Source: Pseudomonadota bacterium (GTDB taxonomy: Bacteria > Pseudomonadota > Gammaproteobacteria > Burkholderiales > Burkholderiaceae_C). From it: a stretch of 31,115 bases of DNA. A program made the translations under genes and the position numbers. The notes under the pieces are model-generated. The model searched no databases and had not been told where the DNA came from. It worked only from the letters and a program-made list of their open reading frames with translations. Of this stretch, positions 1 through 6,911 are shown in pieces; the first letter of the stretch is position 1, and the number at the start of each line of letters is the position of its first letter. The DNA lies in contig JAEZLX010000006.1 in assembly GCA_023415035.1 (NCBI GenBank), positions 1-31,115 of the forward strand. The letters run 5' to 3'.

Positions 1-378
1 TATATGGTTGTTTTGCCTGGCACGCCCAACGCGCCAAACATCACGGCCGCACTCGGCCCAGTGTTGGCACCTGATGCCGTCCTCGTCTCAGATTCAGCCA
101 GCGCGTACAAGACCGCCGCCAAGATCCCGGGGGTTGTCAGTCGGCAGATTCCGAGCGGCACCCACAAGCTTGGGCCGTATCACATACAGAACGTCAACGC
201 ACTTCACAGCCGCATCAAGGACTGGTTCAGGCCCTTCAAGGGGGTGGCGACCAAGAACCTGCCTGTCTACCTGGCTTGGTTCCGGTTCTTCGACGAAACC
301 GGCTGGGTGCGCGCCCCTGGAGAGTTCCTCCGAGACGCCATATCCAGACCGCGCGTCAAGGCCAGTTCCTCTATGTGA
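1..378 (+). CDS. IS1595-family (ISXO2-like) transposase, C-terminal part
   Basis: This reading frame is open from the window edge, so the protein is partial: the N-terminal zinc-binding region and first catalytic Asp would lie upstream. The visible part carries the DDE-type core of ISXO2-like transposases. It has VLVSDSASAY, where the Asp would be a catalytic acid, followed by the family-typical block HIQNVNALHSRIKDW, then FKGVATKNLPVYLAWFRFF. In this family the last catalytic position is Asn or Glu, and the Asn residues of the NVN motif fit the Asn variant. The stop at 376-378 is 18 bp before the putative terminal repeat, the expected spacing for an intact 3' end. Whether the full transposase is intact cannot be told from this window. 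Confidence 0.8.
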   Translation, partial: YMVVLPGTPNAPNITAALGPVLAPDAVLVSDSASAYKTAAKIPGVVSRQIPSGTHKLGPYHIQNVNALHSRIKDWFRPFKGVATKNLPVYLAWFRFFDETGWVRAPGEFLRDAISRPRVKASSSM

Positions 379-422
379 TGGCCGGATTCGGGCTTTCTAC
401 AACACGATTAGGTGACAGAGCC
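1..422 (+). mobile_element. 3' end of an IS1595-family insertion sequence (left part outside window)
   Basis: The stretch holds the C-terminal half of an ISXO2/IS1595-like transposase (1-378) and a putative right terminal inverted repeat at 397-422. Read on the minus strand the repeat begins GGCTCTGTCACC, which resembles the GGCTCTGT-type ends of IS1595-group elements. The bases immediately outside (423-430, aaaaaatt) would be one copy of an 8-bp target duplication, but the left end is not in the window, so neither the duplication nor the repeat pair can be confirmed. Family membership rests on the transposase residues. Confidence 0.7.
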
Positions 423-603
423 AAAAAATTTGTCGCGATGCGATCCAGTCTCAAAGTTGAACAGTCGCCTGAGAAGAAAGTGCCAACCATTTGATTTGGC
501 TGTTGTTTTTTGGCGTCTAGGGGAGGATTTCCGATTGTGGCCACTGTGTGCAAACGGTTATCGTGTATCCGTTTGCAAGAACTACTGTCGTTGAGGGACC
601 CAT
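423..603. other. Spacer between IS end and small gene, containing a perfect dyad
   Basis: No convincing gene lies here; overlapping short frames have no family resemblance. The stretch is clearly more AT-rich than the rest of the window, especially at 423-535. It contains a perfect 9-bp inverted repeat at 549-577 (listed separately). A ribosome-binding-like GAGGGA at about 593-598 precedes the ATG at 604. Confidence 0.5.
549..577. promoter_or_regulatory. Perfect 9-bp inverted repeat, candidate operator
   Basis: Arms TGCAAACGG (549-557) and CCGTTTGCA (569-577) are exact reverse complements separated by 11 nt. The dyad lies 27 bp before the start codon of the gene at 604. It could be a repressor operator or a hairpin in the 5' leader. 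The half-site GCAAACG resembles LacI/PurR-family half-sites, but those are normally contiguous while here the halves are 11 nt apart, so no regulator is assigned. Confidence 0.4.
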
Positions 604-936
604 ATGCGCTGGATAAAACCTGGGATCCGTCACAGCATTTCTGCCCTGCTGGGCATCGATATGCGCAAGCACTCGCCCGAATCGCTGGAGCCCGTGCGGC
701 AGGCGATGCTGGATGTGCTCGGCACCGAAGGCGCCGCCAGCAATCCGCAGCTGAGCAAACGCCTGCAGTATCTGCACGACATCCACGCCCTGTGGTACGC
801 GCGCTCGGAAATGGTGTCCGTGCTCAGCGGCCTGCACGGCGAGGCCCGCGCGGTCGAGATGGTGCGCAACCTCACGCCCCTGTTCGAAGGGCGCCTGCCA
901 GCCTCCATGCTCGAATCGGCGCGCAGCCACCGCTGA
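604..936 (+). CDS. Conserved-looking hypothetical protein, 110 aa
   Basis: I do not recognise a named family. The product is a small soluble protein with no signal peptide or membrane segment. It is predicted mostly helical, with amphipathic stretches around residues 25-75 (SLEPVRQAMLDVL, LSKRLQYLHDIHALWYARSEM) and a basic N-terminus. The ATG at 604 is preceded by a GAGGGA ribosome-binding-like sequence at a suitable distance, and codon use is GC-rich at third positions like the neighbouring core genes, supporting a real gene. It stands alone: IS end upstream, convergent ldcA downstream with a 30-bp gap. The dyad at 549-577 may control it. The overlapping frames on either strand have no comparable support. 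Confidence 0.6.
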   Translation: MRWIKPGIRHSISALLGIDMRKHSPESLEPVRQAMLDVLGTEGAASNPQLSKRLQYLHDIHALWYARSEMVSVLSGLHGEARAVEMVRNLTPLFEGRLPASMLESARSHR

Positions 937-966
937 ACGCCCGATCCGTCGCAGCCAATCTTTCGC

Positions 967-1905
967 TTAGCCCCAGTACAGCAGGGCATCGCGCCCCTGC
1001 ACCATCAGGTCGACCTTTCCACCCACAGGCAGCAGCACCTTGGTCGGCACATGCCCGTAAGGCAAGCCCGTGAACACCGGCGTGCGGGTTTGCGAACGCA
1101 GCCAGTCCACCACCGTCGACAGGCGAAAGCCCCGGTCGTGTGGAACCGTCCGGTATTCGGTAAATCCTCCCAGCAGCACGGCCTTTTGGCGGTCAAGAAT
1201 GCCCGCGTACAGCAGCTGTGTGAGGGTGCGCTCGATCCGGTACGGGTGTTCGTTCACGTCCTCCAGAAACAGAATGCCCTTTTCCGGCGCCGGCAGCCAT
1301 GGGGTGCCCACCAGAGATGCCAGTACCGACAGATTGCCGCCCCAGAGCGTGGCGCCCTTGACGGACCAGCCGGCTTCTCCGATCGCCTGCTGCACCTTGG
1401 CCCCCTGCGCGGCGAGGTCCGCCTTGGGCAGTTGCCAACCGGCTCCCTCGCCATGTCCGCAGGCCAGATCGTCAAAGCACGCCAGCATGATGTCGTCGGG
1501 ATCGTCCTCGGTGCCAAAATCCGCGCACAGGCCGGGCCCCGCCCATGTGATGGCACCGGTCTTGGCGAGCACCGCATTCTGGAGTGCCGTGAAGTCGCTG
1601 ATCCCGACGAACTGCGTACCTTTTTCAATGGCCTTGGCGATGCGTGCGTAAGGCAGGCGAGGTAACAGCCGGGTGATGCCGTAGCCGCCGCGCGAGATCA
1701 GCGCGATGTCGGCACCGCTGGCCGCCGCCCGTGAAATGGCCGCCAGCCGCGCGTCGTCATCGCCCGCAAACCGCTGGCTGCTGCCCAGCGCCGCTTCGTC
1801 GATCTCGACCTCATGACCCAGGGCCTTGAGCCTGGCCAGGCCGCGGCGGAAGGCGGCCTTATCGCGCACAGCACCGGACGGAGAAAAAATGTAGATATGG
1901 CTCAT
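967..1905 (-). CDS. ldcA: LD-carboxypeptidase (muramoyltetrapeptide carboxypeptidase)
   Basis: This cytoplasmic serine peptidase (family S66) removes the terminal D-Ala from murein tetrapeptides during cell-wall recycling. The 312-residue protein has the expected length and all three catalytic positions: Ser103 in GISDFTAL, Glu215 in FLEDVNEHPYRIERTL, and His285 in GLPYGHVPTKVLLPVG. The conserved SRGGYGITRLL loop is at 71-81. The longer open frame upstream has an unrelated sequence, so the start is put at the Met before SHIYIFSPSG, matching the usual N-terminal strand of the family. It lies 13 bp downstream of the tadA fusion stop and is probably cotranscribed with it. No signal peptide is present. 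A clear assignment. Confidence 0.93.
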   Translation of the reverse strand: MSHIYIFSPSGAVRDKAAFRRGLARLKALGHEVEIDEAALGSSQRFAGDDDARLAAISRAAASGADIALISRGGYGITRLLPRLPYARIAKAIEKGTQFVGISDFTALQNAVLAKTGAITWAGPGLCADFGTEDDPDDIMLACFDDLACGHGEGAGWQLPKADLAAQGAKVQQAIGEAGWSVKGATLWGGNLSVLASLVGTPWLPAPEKGILFLEDVNEHPYRIERTLTQLLYAGILDRQKAVLLGGFTEYRTVPHDRGFRLSTVVDWLRSQTRTPVFTGLPYGHVPTKVLLPVGGKVDLMVQGRDALLYWG

Positions 1906-1918
1906 GTCTTGAGAGTCG

Positions 1919-3103
1919 TTAGCTTTGGATGTTCCGGAAATGGCGCAATGCGTGCGCGGCCAGGGTACTGTCACGGTCCGTGCACCGCACCTCCCATGTG
2001 AGGCCCCGCCACTCATCCTGCCAGAAACGGCGAGCCGGGGCTGAGACGGCGTCCCAATCCTCACGTGCCGGCCACCCCTTGGCGAAAGCCCGGATCGCCG
2101 CCTGGTGGCCTCGGTCCGGAAAGGGTTCGGCCTGGCCGGGTCGATCGCCTGTGAAAGGCGTCGGTGGCACGTCGCCCACGCACTCGTTGATGGCCAGCAG
2201 GCCCGCGAAACGCTCAGGCGCGCCCAACGGCAGGGTTCTGCCCAGGCCTGCCCCCCACCCCGACAGCACAAGGATCACATGCCGCAGGTCCAGACGCTCC
2301 AGCAGTTCGAGCAGCACCTGCCGATGCCAGCCGAAGCGGTGCGCGGACTCGCGTTTGGGTTTGTCGCTTCGACCAAAACCGATCAGGTCGGGTGCCACGA
2401 TACGGTCGCCTGCCGCGAGCCACACCGGCAGCATCCGCCGGAAATCGTGACTCCATCCGGGGATGTCATGCAGGCATAGCCACGTGAGCTTCGCATCGGC
2501 AGGCCCCTCATCCAGGTAGTGCAGGCGAAGGCCGTCCAGGCTGGGGAGATCCGACACATAGTGCGGTGCCCAGGGGAAGTCGGGGAGCATGGCAAAGCGC
2601 TGGTCAGGCGTTCGCAGGGCATCCTCGCGCAGGGGCATCGCGACAGCTTTCTGCCGCGTTCGCCGCTCCTGGAAGAAAGAGCTGAGCATCAGCCCGCAGT
2701 CTTCGGCCAGCACCCCGCTCGTCACGGTGGTCTGGTGGTTGAGCTGCGTCTGGCCGAACAGGTCGATCACCGAGCCCGCCGCGCCCGTCTTGGGGTCTCG
2801 CGCGCCGTAGACGACCCGGCGCACCCGGGCGTGCAGCAGCGCACCCGTGCACATGGGGCACGGCTCCAGCGTCACGTAGAGGTCGCAGCCGTCCAGCCGG
2901 TAGTTGCCCAGCCGCTGGCCGGCCGCGCGCAGCGCGACCACTTCGGCGTGGGCGCTCGGGTCGCGCGCCGCAATCGGCTGGTTGCTGCCCGTGGCAATAA
3001 CATCGCCGTTACGCACCACAACGGCCCCCACCGGAACCTCGCCAGCCTCGGCCGCCCTCCGCGCTTCGGCCAGCGCCAGGCGCATGTAATCCTCGTCGCT
3101 CAT
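1919..3103 (-). CDS. tadA: tRNA adenosine(34) deaminase TadA fused to a haloalkane-dehalogenase-like alpha/beta-hydrolase domain lacking its nucleophile
   Basis: Residues 1-150 are a standard TadA, which converts A34 of tRNA-Arg(ACG) to inosine. The zinc and catalytic motif HAE is at 52-54 and PCPMC at 81-85, with GEVPVGAV at 21-28. E. coli TadA ends near residue 167, but here the frame continues without a stop to 394. Residues about 160-394 resemble DhlA-type haloalkane dehalogenases: RTPDQRF at 164-170, LRLHYLDEG at 192-200, APDLIGFGRSDKP at 237-249, LLERLDLRHVILVL at 267-280, PFPDRGHQAAIRAF at 327-340 and FWQDEWRGLTW at 360-370. The nucleophile motif (VVQDWGG in DhlA) reads VLSGWGA here, so the catalytic Asp is Gly282. 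The cap region is very short, and the C-terminal segment that should carry the catalytic His is missing. The tail therefore looks non-catalytic. First gene of a pair with ldcA. Confidence 0.9.
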   Translation of the reverse strand: MSDEDYMRLALAEARRAAEAGEVPVGAVVVRNGDVIATGSNQPIAARDPSAHAEVVALRAAGQRLGNYRLDGCDLYVTLEPCPMCTGALLHARVRRVVYGARDPKTGAAGSVIDLFGQTQLNHQTTVTSGVLAEDCGLMLSSFFQERRTRQKAVAMPLREDALRTPDQRFAMLPDFPWAPHYVSDLPSLDGLRLHYLDEGPADAKLTWLCLHDIPGWSHDFRRMLPVWLAAGDRIVAPDLIGFGRSDKPKRESAHRFGWHRQVLLELLERLDLRHVILVLSGWGAGLGRTLPLGAPERFAGLLAINECVGDVPPTPFTGDRPGQAEPFPDRGHQAAIRAFAKGWPAREDWDAVSAPARRFWQDEWRGLTWEVRCTDRDSTLAAHALRHFRNIQS

Positions 3104-3141
3104 CGGGCGGATTGTCGCCGATCAAAACTGGTGCAGTCGGG

Positions 3142-3170
3142 TTGACGACGGCCAGGGCATTGCCGATACT
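3142..3170 (+). promoter_or_regulatory. Predicted sigma-70 promoter for the phosphofructokinase gene
   Basis: A -35 TTGACG (3142-3147) and a -10 GATACT (3165-3170) are separated by exactly 17 bp, giving a predicted start near 3177. The -35 matches consensus at 5 of 6 positions and the -10 at 4 of 6. It faces the PFK gene and lies in the divergent spacer between tadA and that gene. No operator is evident. Confidence 0.5.
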
Positions 3171-3241
3171 GACGGGCTTTCGCTAGGTTCCGGCCCGCGA
3201 TCATTCGCTTTCCCCCAATCCACCATCGCTGCGACACCCCT

Positions 3242-4369
3242 GTGTTGCCTTCCATCGCCTTGTCTTCCTCGATTCGACGCATTGCCATTTGCACCGGCGG
3301 CGGTGACGCCCCGGGCCTGAACGCTGTCATCCGCGCAGTCACGCTGGCCGCCTCGAAACAGGGCTGGGAGTGCTACGGCATCCGCGATGGCTACAACGGC
3401 ATCCTTTATCCCGAGCGCTATCCCGAGGGCGGCGTGTTCCGCCTCACGCCCGAGCGCGTGCGCGGCATCGCGCATCTGGGCGGCACGATTCTGGGCACCA
3501 CCAACAAGGGCAATCCCCTGCAATTCCCGGTGCCCCAGCGCGACGGTACGGTGACCCACATCGACCGCGGCGATGACATCGTCGGCTACTTTGCGCGCCA
3601 GGGCATTGACGCACTCGTGGCGGTCGGTGGCGATGGCTCGCTGACGATCGCGCATGAGTTGCACCAGCGCGGGCTGCGCGTGGTCGGCGTGCCCAAGACC
3701 ATCGACAACGACCTGGACAAGACCTTCACCACGTTCGGCTTCGATACCGCGGTGTCCTTCGCCACCGAGTGCCTGGACCGCCTGCACAGCACCGCCGAAA
3801 GCCACCAGCGCGTGATGGTGGTCGAAGTGATGGGCCGCTACGCCGGCTGGATCGCGCTGCACGCAGGCATTGCCGGTGGCGCGCACGCTATCCTCCTGCC
3901 TGAAATCCCTTTCGATCTGGACAAGGTGGCCGACAAGATCCGCCACCGCGACGCGCTGGGCCGCATGTACTCGATTGTGGTGGTGGCCGAAGGCGCCATG
4001 CCTGCCGGAGGTCGGCGTGCCGTGCTGGAGGCCGGTGACGCCGGGCGCTCGGAACGGTTGGGCGGCATCGGCGAGCAGGTGGCCCGCGCGTTGGGCGAGT
4101 GCACCGGCAAGGACGCCCGCGCGGTCGTGCTCGGACACCTGCTGCGCGGCGGCAGTCCCACTTCGTTCGACCGCCTGGCTTCGCTGCGCTTTGGCACCGC
4201 GGCCGTGCGCGCGCTGACCCATGGCCACAGCGGCGTGATGGTTGCCCTCGCCTACCCCGACGTGAACTACGTGCCGCTTGAAGAGGTGGCCGGCCGCATG
4301 AAGAGCGTGCCACTGGAGAGCGATACGCTCCACACCGCCCGCGACCTGGGCATCTGCCTGGGCGATTGA
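3242..4369 (+). CDS. pfkA: 6-phosphofructokinase with mixed ATP/PPi signature
   Basis: This enzyme phosphorylates fructose 6-phosphate in glycolysis. The 375-residue protein has the complete PFK fold: CTGGGDAPGLNAVIRA (17-32), GGTILGTTNKGNP (80-92), GGDGSL (129-134), PKTIDNDLDKT (151-161) with the catalytic base Asp155, VMVVEVMGRYAGWIAL (191-206), and ILLPEIPF. Gly132 at the position that selects the phosphoryl donor (E. coli Gly104) predicts ATP use. Lys152 (E. coli Gly124) is typical of pyrophosphate-dependent and group III enzymes, so the donor is uncertain. The N-terminus is unclear: GTG at 3242 is the longest start, with TTG codons at 3245 and 3260, none with a clear ribosome site, and family homology begins near Ile11. 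It is transcribed divergently from tadA. Many relatives lack PFK and use the Entner-Doudoroff route. Confidence 0.92.
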   Translation: MLPSIALSSSIRRIAICTGGGDAPGLNAVIRAVTLAASKQGWECYGIRDGYNGILYPERYPEGGVFRLTPERVRGIAHLGGTILGTTNKGNPLQFPVPQRDGTVTHIDRGDDIVGYFARQGIDALVAVGGDGSLTIAHELHQRGLRVVGVPKTIDNDLDKTFTTFGFDTAVSFATECLDRLHSTAESHQRVMVVEVMGRYAGWIALHAGIAGGAHAILLPEIPFDLDKVADKIRHRDALGRMYSIVVVAEGAMPAGGRRAVLEAGDAGRSERLGGIGEQVARALGECTGKDARAVVLGHLLRGGSPTSFDRLASLRFGTAAVRALTHGHSGVMVALAYPDVNYVPLEEVAGRMKSVPLESDTLHTARDLGICLGD

Positions 4370-4689
4370 GCCACGCGCATCCCCGGCGCCACCAGCCTGG
4401 CCGCTCTGGTCCCATCTGCCGGGGAAGCGCGTCTCTATTCCGCACCACACGACAGGGAACGGCACTTGACCGAAAATATTCGGCACAACGCATCAACTAC
4501 CCTGTCTATGGAACCGAGCGCAGCTTCCTCGCTGCGGTCAGCCCGAAGGACCTGGCGGTCCCCCGCCAGACACTGAACCGGATTTTCAACAGCATCCCGG
4601 ACAGTAGGGCCACAGCGCATCGCCCCGATCCGCGCCACAGGCGTGCCAAGCCACGCCTGTATCAACCTGTCCGTTCTCGCTCCGACCCC
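4370..4689. other. Long spacer upstream of the MFS pseudogene
   Basis: The plus-strand frame is open through this stretch into the MFS gene, but its translation is Arg/Pro/Ser-rich with no family resemblance, so I treat it as non-coding. It contains a 14-bp near-operator dyad at 4470-4483 (CCGAA-AATA-TTCGG) immediately after a TTGACC sequence. This could be an old promoter/operator for the transporter, although no good -10 is spaced from it. Confidence 0.35.
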
Positions 4690-5728
4690 ATGCCCCACCC
4701 CACCTTGCAACCGGCCACCCCGCCGAGGGTTTCGCTGGCCCTGCAGGACTTCATTGCGCTGACCGGAGCGTTGTCCATGCACATTTTCGTGCCCGCGCTC
4801 CCCGGCGCAGCACGCGACCTTCACGTCGATGCGCAGACGGTACAGATGGCCATCACCATCTACATCCTGGGGCTTGTGGTAGGGCAGCTCGTGTATGGGC
4901 CCATTGCCGATGTCATCGGCCGCCGGCCGGCCATCCTCGGGGCCATGGCCATCTATATCGGTGGTCCCGTGGCCAGCGGGCTGGCACCGTCGGCCAGGTT
5001 CCTGGCCATCGCGCGCTTCGTTCAGGCCCTGGGCGGTGCCTGGGGCCTCGCCCTGTCACGCGTCATCGTGGCCGACACGAGCAGGGGCACGCAGGCGACC
5101 GAGCGCATCGCCATCCTCAACATGATCCTCCTCATCGGCCCTGGTGTGGCGCCCATCCTGGGGGCCTACATTGCCGAGGCAACGGGCTGGCGCTCGATCT
5201 TTCTGGATTTGGCGGCCTGCGCGATCTGCTGCACAACCGGCAATTCATGCGCGTGGCCACCGGCGGCGCGTTCGGCTCCACAGCAGCCTATGCCTACTTC
5301 GTGTCCGCGCCATTCATCCTCGGCAACGACATGGGCCTGAGCGTTCAGGCAGTCGGCTACTGCATCGGCAGCGCGCTTACTCGCTGCTCGCCGTGGCGAC
5401 CAGCTTCCTGTTACTGGCCGGCGCGGTCTTTCATGTGCTGACGCCGTTGCGGGTCATCGTGCTCAGCCTGGTGACGCTGTTTGCCGCTGGCGGCCTCGGG
5501 CCGCTGTCCATCGGCATCTCTCTGCGACTGGCAGGCGCTAACGCCGCATCAGGCGCAGGCCTTTACGGGTGCCTCCAGATGCTCAGTGGGGTGCTGTGCA
5601 GCTCCGCTGCCGGACTTTTCCTGGATCACCAGCTGGGATGCGGTCTGGTGCTCTTCGCCGGCTATGCGATCTGTGCCATGAAGCTGCTGCGATCGCACCG
5701 ACCCGGCCGCAAGGCGGATCCATCGTAG
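4690..5728 (+). pseudogene. Bcr/CflA-type MFS drug-resistance transporter, broken by two deletions/frameshifts
   Basis: Three frames must be joined to follow one transporter. The first (4690 to about 5213) starts MPHPTLQP and holds the first six helices of a Bcr/CflA protein. Its MFS motif is in QLVYGPIADVIGRRPAIL, followed by FVQALGGAWGLALSRVIVADTSRG and MILLIGPGVAPILGAYIAEATGWRSIF. At about 5205-5214 it jumps to the +3 frame (LRDLLHNRQFMRVATGGAFG, then YAYFVSAPFILGNDMG), and the central loop of about 25 residues normally found there is missing. At about 5374 a second jump to the +2 frame resumes with YSLLAVATSFLLLAGAVFHV and runs through the last helices to the TAG at 5726-5728. Two non-triplet deletions make a functional product unlikely. 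Sequencing error alone would not remove the missing loop. Confidence 0.85.
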
Positions 5729-5754
5729 CCCGCCCGTGAGGAGGTACCCTGCCC

Positions 5755-6420
5755 TCAGTCGCGGTCCTCATCGTCAGGAATCACTTCGGCCTGGACCAGT
5801 TCCTCCGGCATCGGGGTGTTCTCCATCCACACAGCGCCATCAGCTTCGCGCAACGTCCGATCCGGCGGGGCATACTCGTAGCCGGTCTTACCCCCTGTCC
5901 GCACCCGCCGTCCATACTGGACCAGGTGTTCACCGGTCAGCATGTTCCAGCTGAGCTTAAGCGGCGCATGGGCGCCGGTGCGGCTGTAACGCTCGGCGTC
6001 CAGACCAATCAGCCGCATGCGCCCTTCTGCCGGGGCGAAGCGGTAGCGGTAAGTGGCTTTGGTGACCGTCTCAGCGCCAGTGGCGTCCTTCAGCACCAGG
6101 ACGTTGCGTCGCAGCGAAAGTCCCGCGGGCGCCAAGGCGCCGTCCGGCAGGCCGGTTTCGCCGATCACTCGATAGCCCGTCCGAGCGCCCTCCCGGAATC
6201 CGGCCAATACCAGCAGGATGCGACCATAGGCGCGGCCGACGACGGCGGTGTCAGGCAGACCGTCACCCGTGAGGTCGGCATCCAGACGCGCCTCGATTTC
6301 TGCCCCGTTGGCAAGATGAATCTTCAGTTCCGCATCCGACGGCGGGGCCAGAGGCGAACTCGTGTACGCCGGCCCGGACGCGATCAGCACCGACAAGACG
6401 ATCAGACCTGATTTGTTCAT
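5755..6420 (-). CDS. Secreted protein of unknown function, 221 aa
   Basis: I do not recognise a named family. Residues 1-20 form a signal peptide (basic MNKS, hydrophobic GLIVLSVLIASGPAYT), so the protein is probably periplasmic. Residues 40-75 contain IEARLDADLTGDGLPD followed by TAVVGRAYGRILLVLAGF. The DLTGDGLPD stretch looks like one FG-GAP/VCBS-type calcium-binding turn, but a single copy does not make a propeller. The rest is predicted mainly beta, and the C-terminus is strongly acidic (VIPDDEDRD). The start is supported by GGAGGA about 8 nt upstream. It is the last gene of a loose minus-strand run (guaA, the 53-residue protein, this gene) and is convergent with the MFS pseudogene, whose stop is 26 bp away. 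Confidence 0.7.
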   Translation of the reverse strand: MNKSGLIVLSVLIASGPAYTSSPLAPPSDAELKIHLANGAEIEARLDADLTGDGLPDTAVVGRAYGRILLVLAGFREGARTGYRVIGETGLPDGALAPAGLSLRRNVLVLKDATGAETVTKATYRYRFAPAEGRMRLIGLDAERYSRTGAHAPLKLSWNMLTGEHLVQYGRRVRTGGKTGYEYAPPDRTLREADGAVWMENTPMPEELVQAEVIPDDEDRD

Positions 6421-6528
6421 CCGGTTGTCCTCCGGGTTGGCTTTACCGCATCATAGGTCCTGCGGGCCAATCTCGGGCGTCATCGGCAGACCTTCGTCAT
6501 CGAACAGATGACGCGTTCGCGCCGCCGA
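6421..6528. other. Spacer between the small membrane protein gene and the secreted protein gene
   Basis: Apart from the GGAGGA ribosome-binding site of the downstream gene, the only structure seen is a short inverted repeat, GTCATC-GAACA-GATGAC, near 6497-6513. It has no T-run and is not called a terminator. Confidence 0.3.
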
Positions 6529-6690
6529 CTACTTCGGCGCGTCAGAGGTGCGTCCGGCAGGCATCTGCGGTTCTCCGGAGGCCTTCTTTTTCTGCTTGCC
6601 CTGATCGTAGTGCCACTTGATGGCGAAAAACATGCAGGTACCGAACACCAGAACCTTGAACGTGATGAAAACGACTGGAACCCAGTCCAT
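6529..6690 (-). CDS. Small single-pass membrane protein, 53 aa
   Basis: A 53-codon frame reads MDWVPVVFITFKVLVFGTCM, continues FFAIKWHYDQGKQKKKASGE and ends at a TAG (6529-6531). Residues 5-25 form one hydrophobic helix. It is followed by a Trp-His-Tyr interface and a strongly basic KQKKK cluster, giving an N-out/C-in topology by the positive-inside rule, and then a polar tail. A good ribosome-binding site (AAGAAGG) sits 7 nt before the ATG. No function can be assigned; the shape fits the small inner-membrane proteins often found beside core genes. It lies between guaA (upstream, 221-bp gap) and the secreted protein gene. The longer overlapping minus-strand frames (6480-6875, 6542-6796) give basic, featureless products and are rejected in its favour. 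Confidence 0.65.
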   Translation of the reverse strand: MDWVPVVFITFKVLVFGTCMFFAIKWHYDQGKQKKKASGEPQMPAGRTSDAPK

Positions 6691-6911
6691 TGCAATACCT
6701 TCTTCGTCTGAAGTGAGGAAGCCTCACCTCGAAAATGCCTGAATAGCGCTGTCCTGGCCATCGCAACGGCGACGGCGGAAGTCCCATCGGCGCCAAGCCC
6801 AGCGTATCGGGTCAGCCGGCAGCCGTGACGATCCGGTAACGGGAAAGGCCAGCGTAGGGTGAGCGCGCGGAACATCCTCGCACGTCGTAATGGCGTCTTT
6901 CCCTGAACGCA
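6691..6911. other. Spacer between guaA and the small membrane protein gene
   Basis: No gene is supported here. A hairpin-forming repeat, GTGAGG-AAG-CCTCAC at about 6713-6727, lies in what would be the 5' leader of the 53-residue gene. A second imperfect dyad (CCGTGAC/GTAACGG) lies near 6822-6841. Neither has a T-run. A weak minus-strand -10-like TATTCA occurs at 6740-6745 without a clear -35. Confidence 0.3.

Noticed and set aside
549..577. PurR/LacI-family operator
   Set aside because: The half-sites look similar but are separated by 11 nt, while known operators of this family are contiguous; the downstream gene is not a purine gene.
4366..4689. N-terminal extension of the MFS gene overlapping the pfkA stop
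   Set aside because: The translation is low-complexity Arg/Pro/Ser with no transporter features; Bcr/CflA homology begins just after the Met at 4690.
6480..6875. 131-codon minus-strand frame between guaA and the secreted protein gene
   Set aside because: Its product is Arg/Ser-rich and featureless, and it overlaps the better supported 53-residue membrane protein in another frame.
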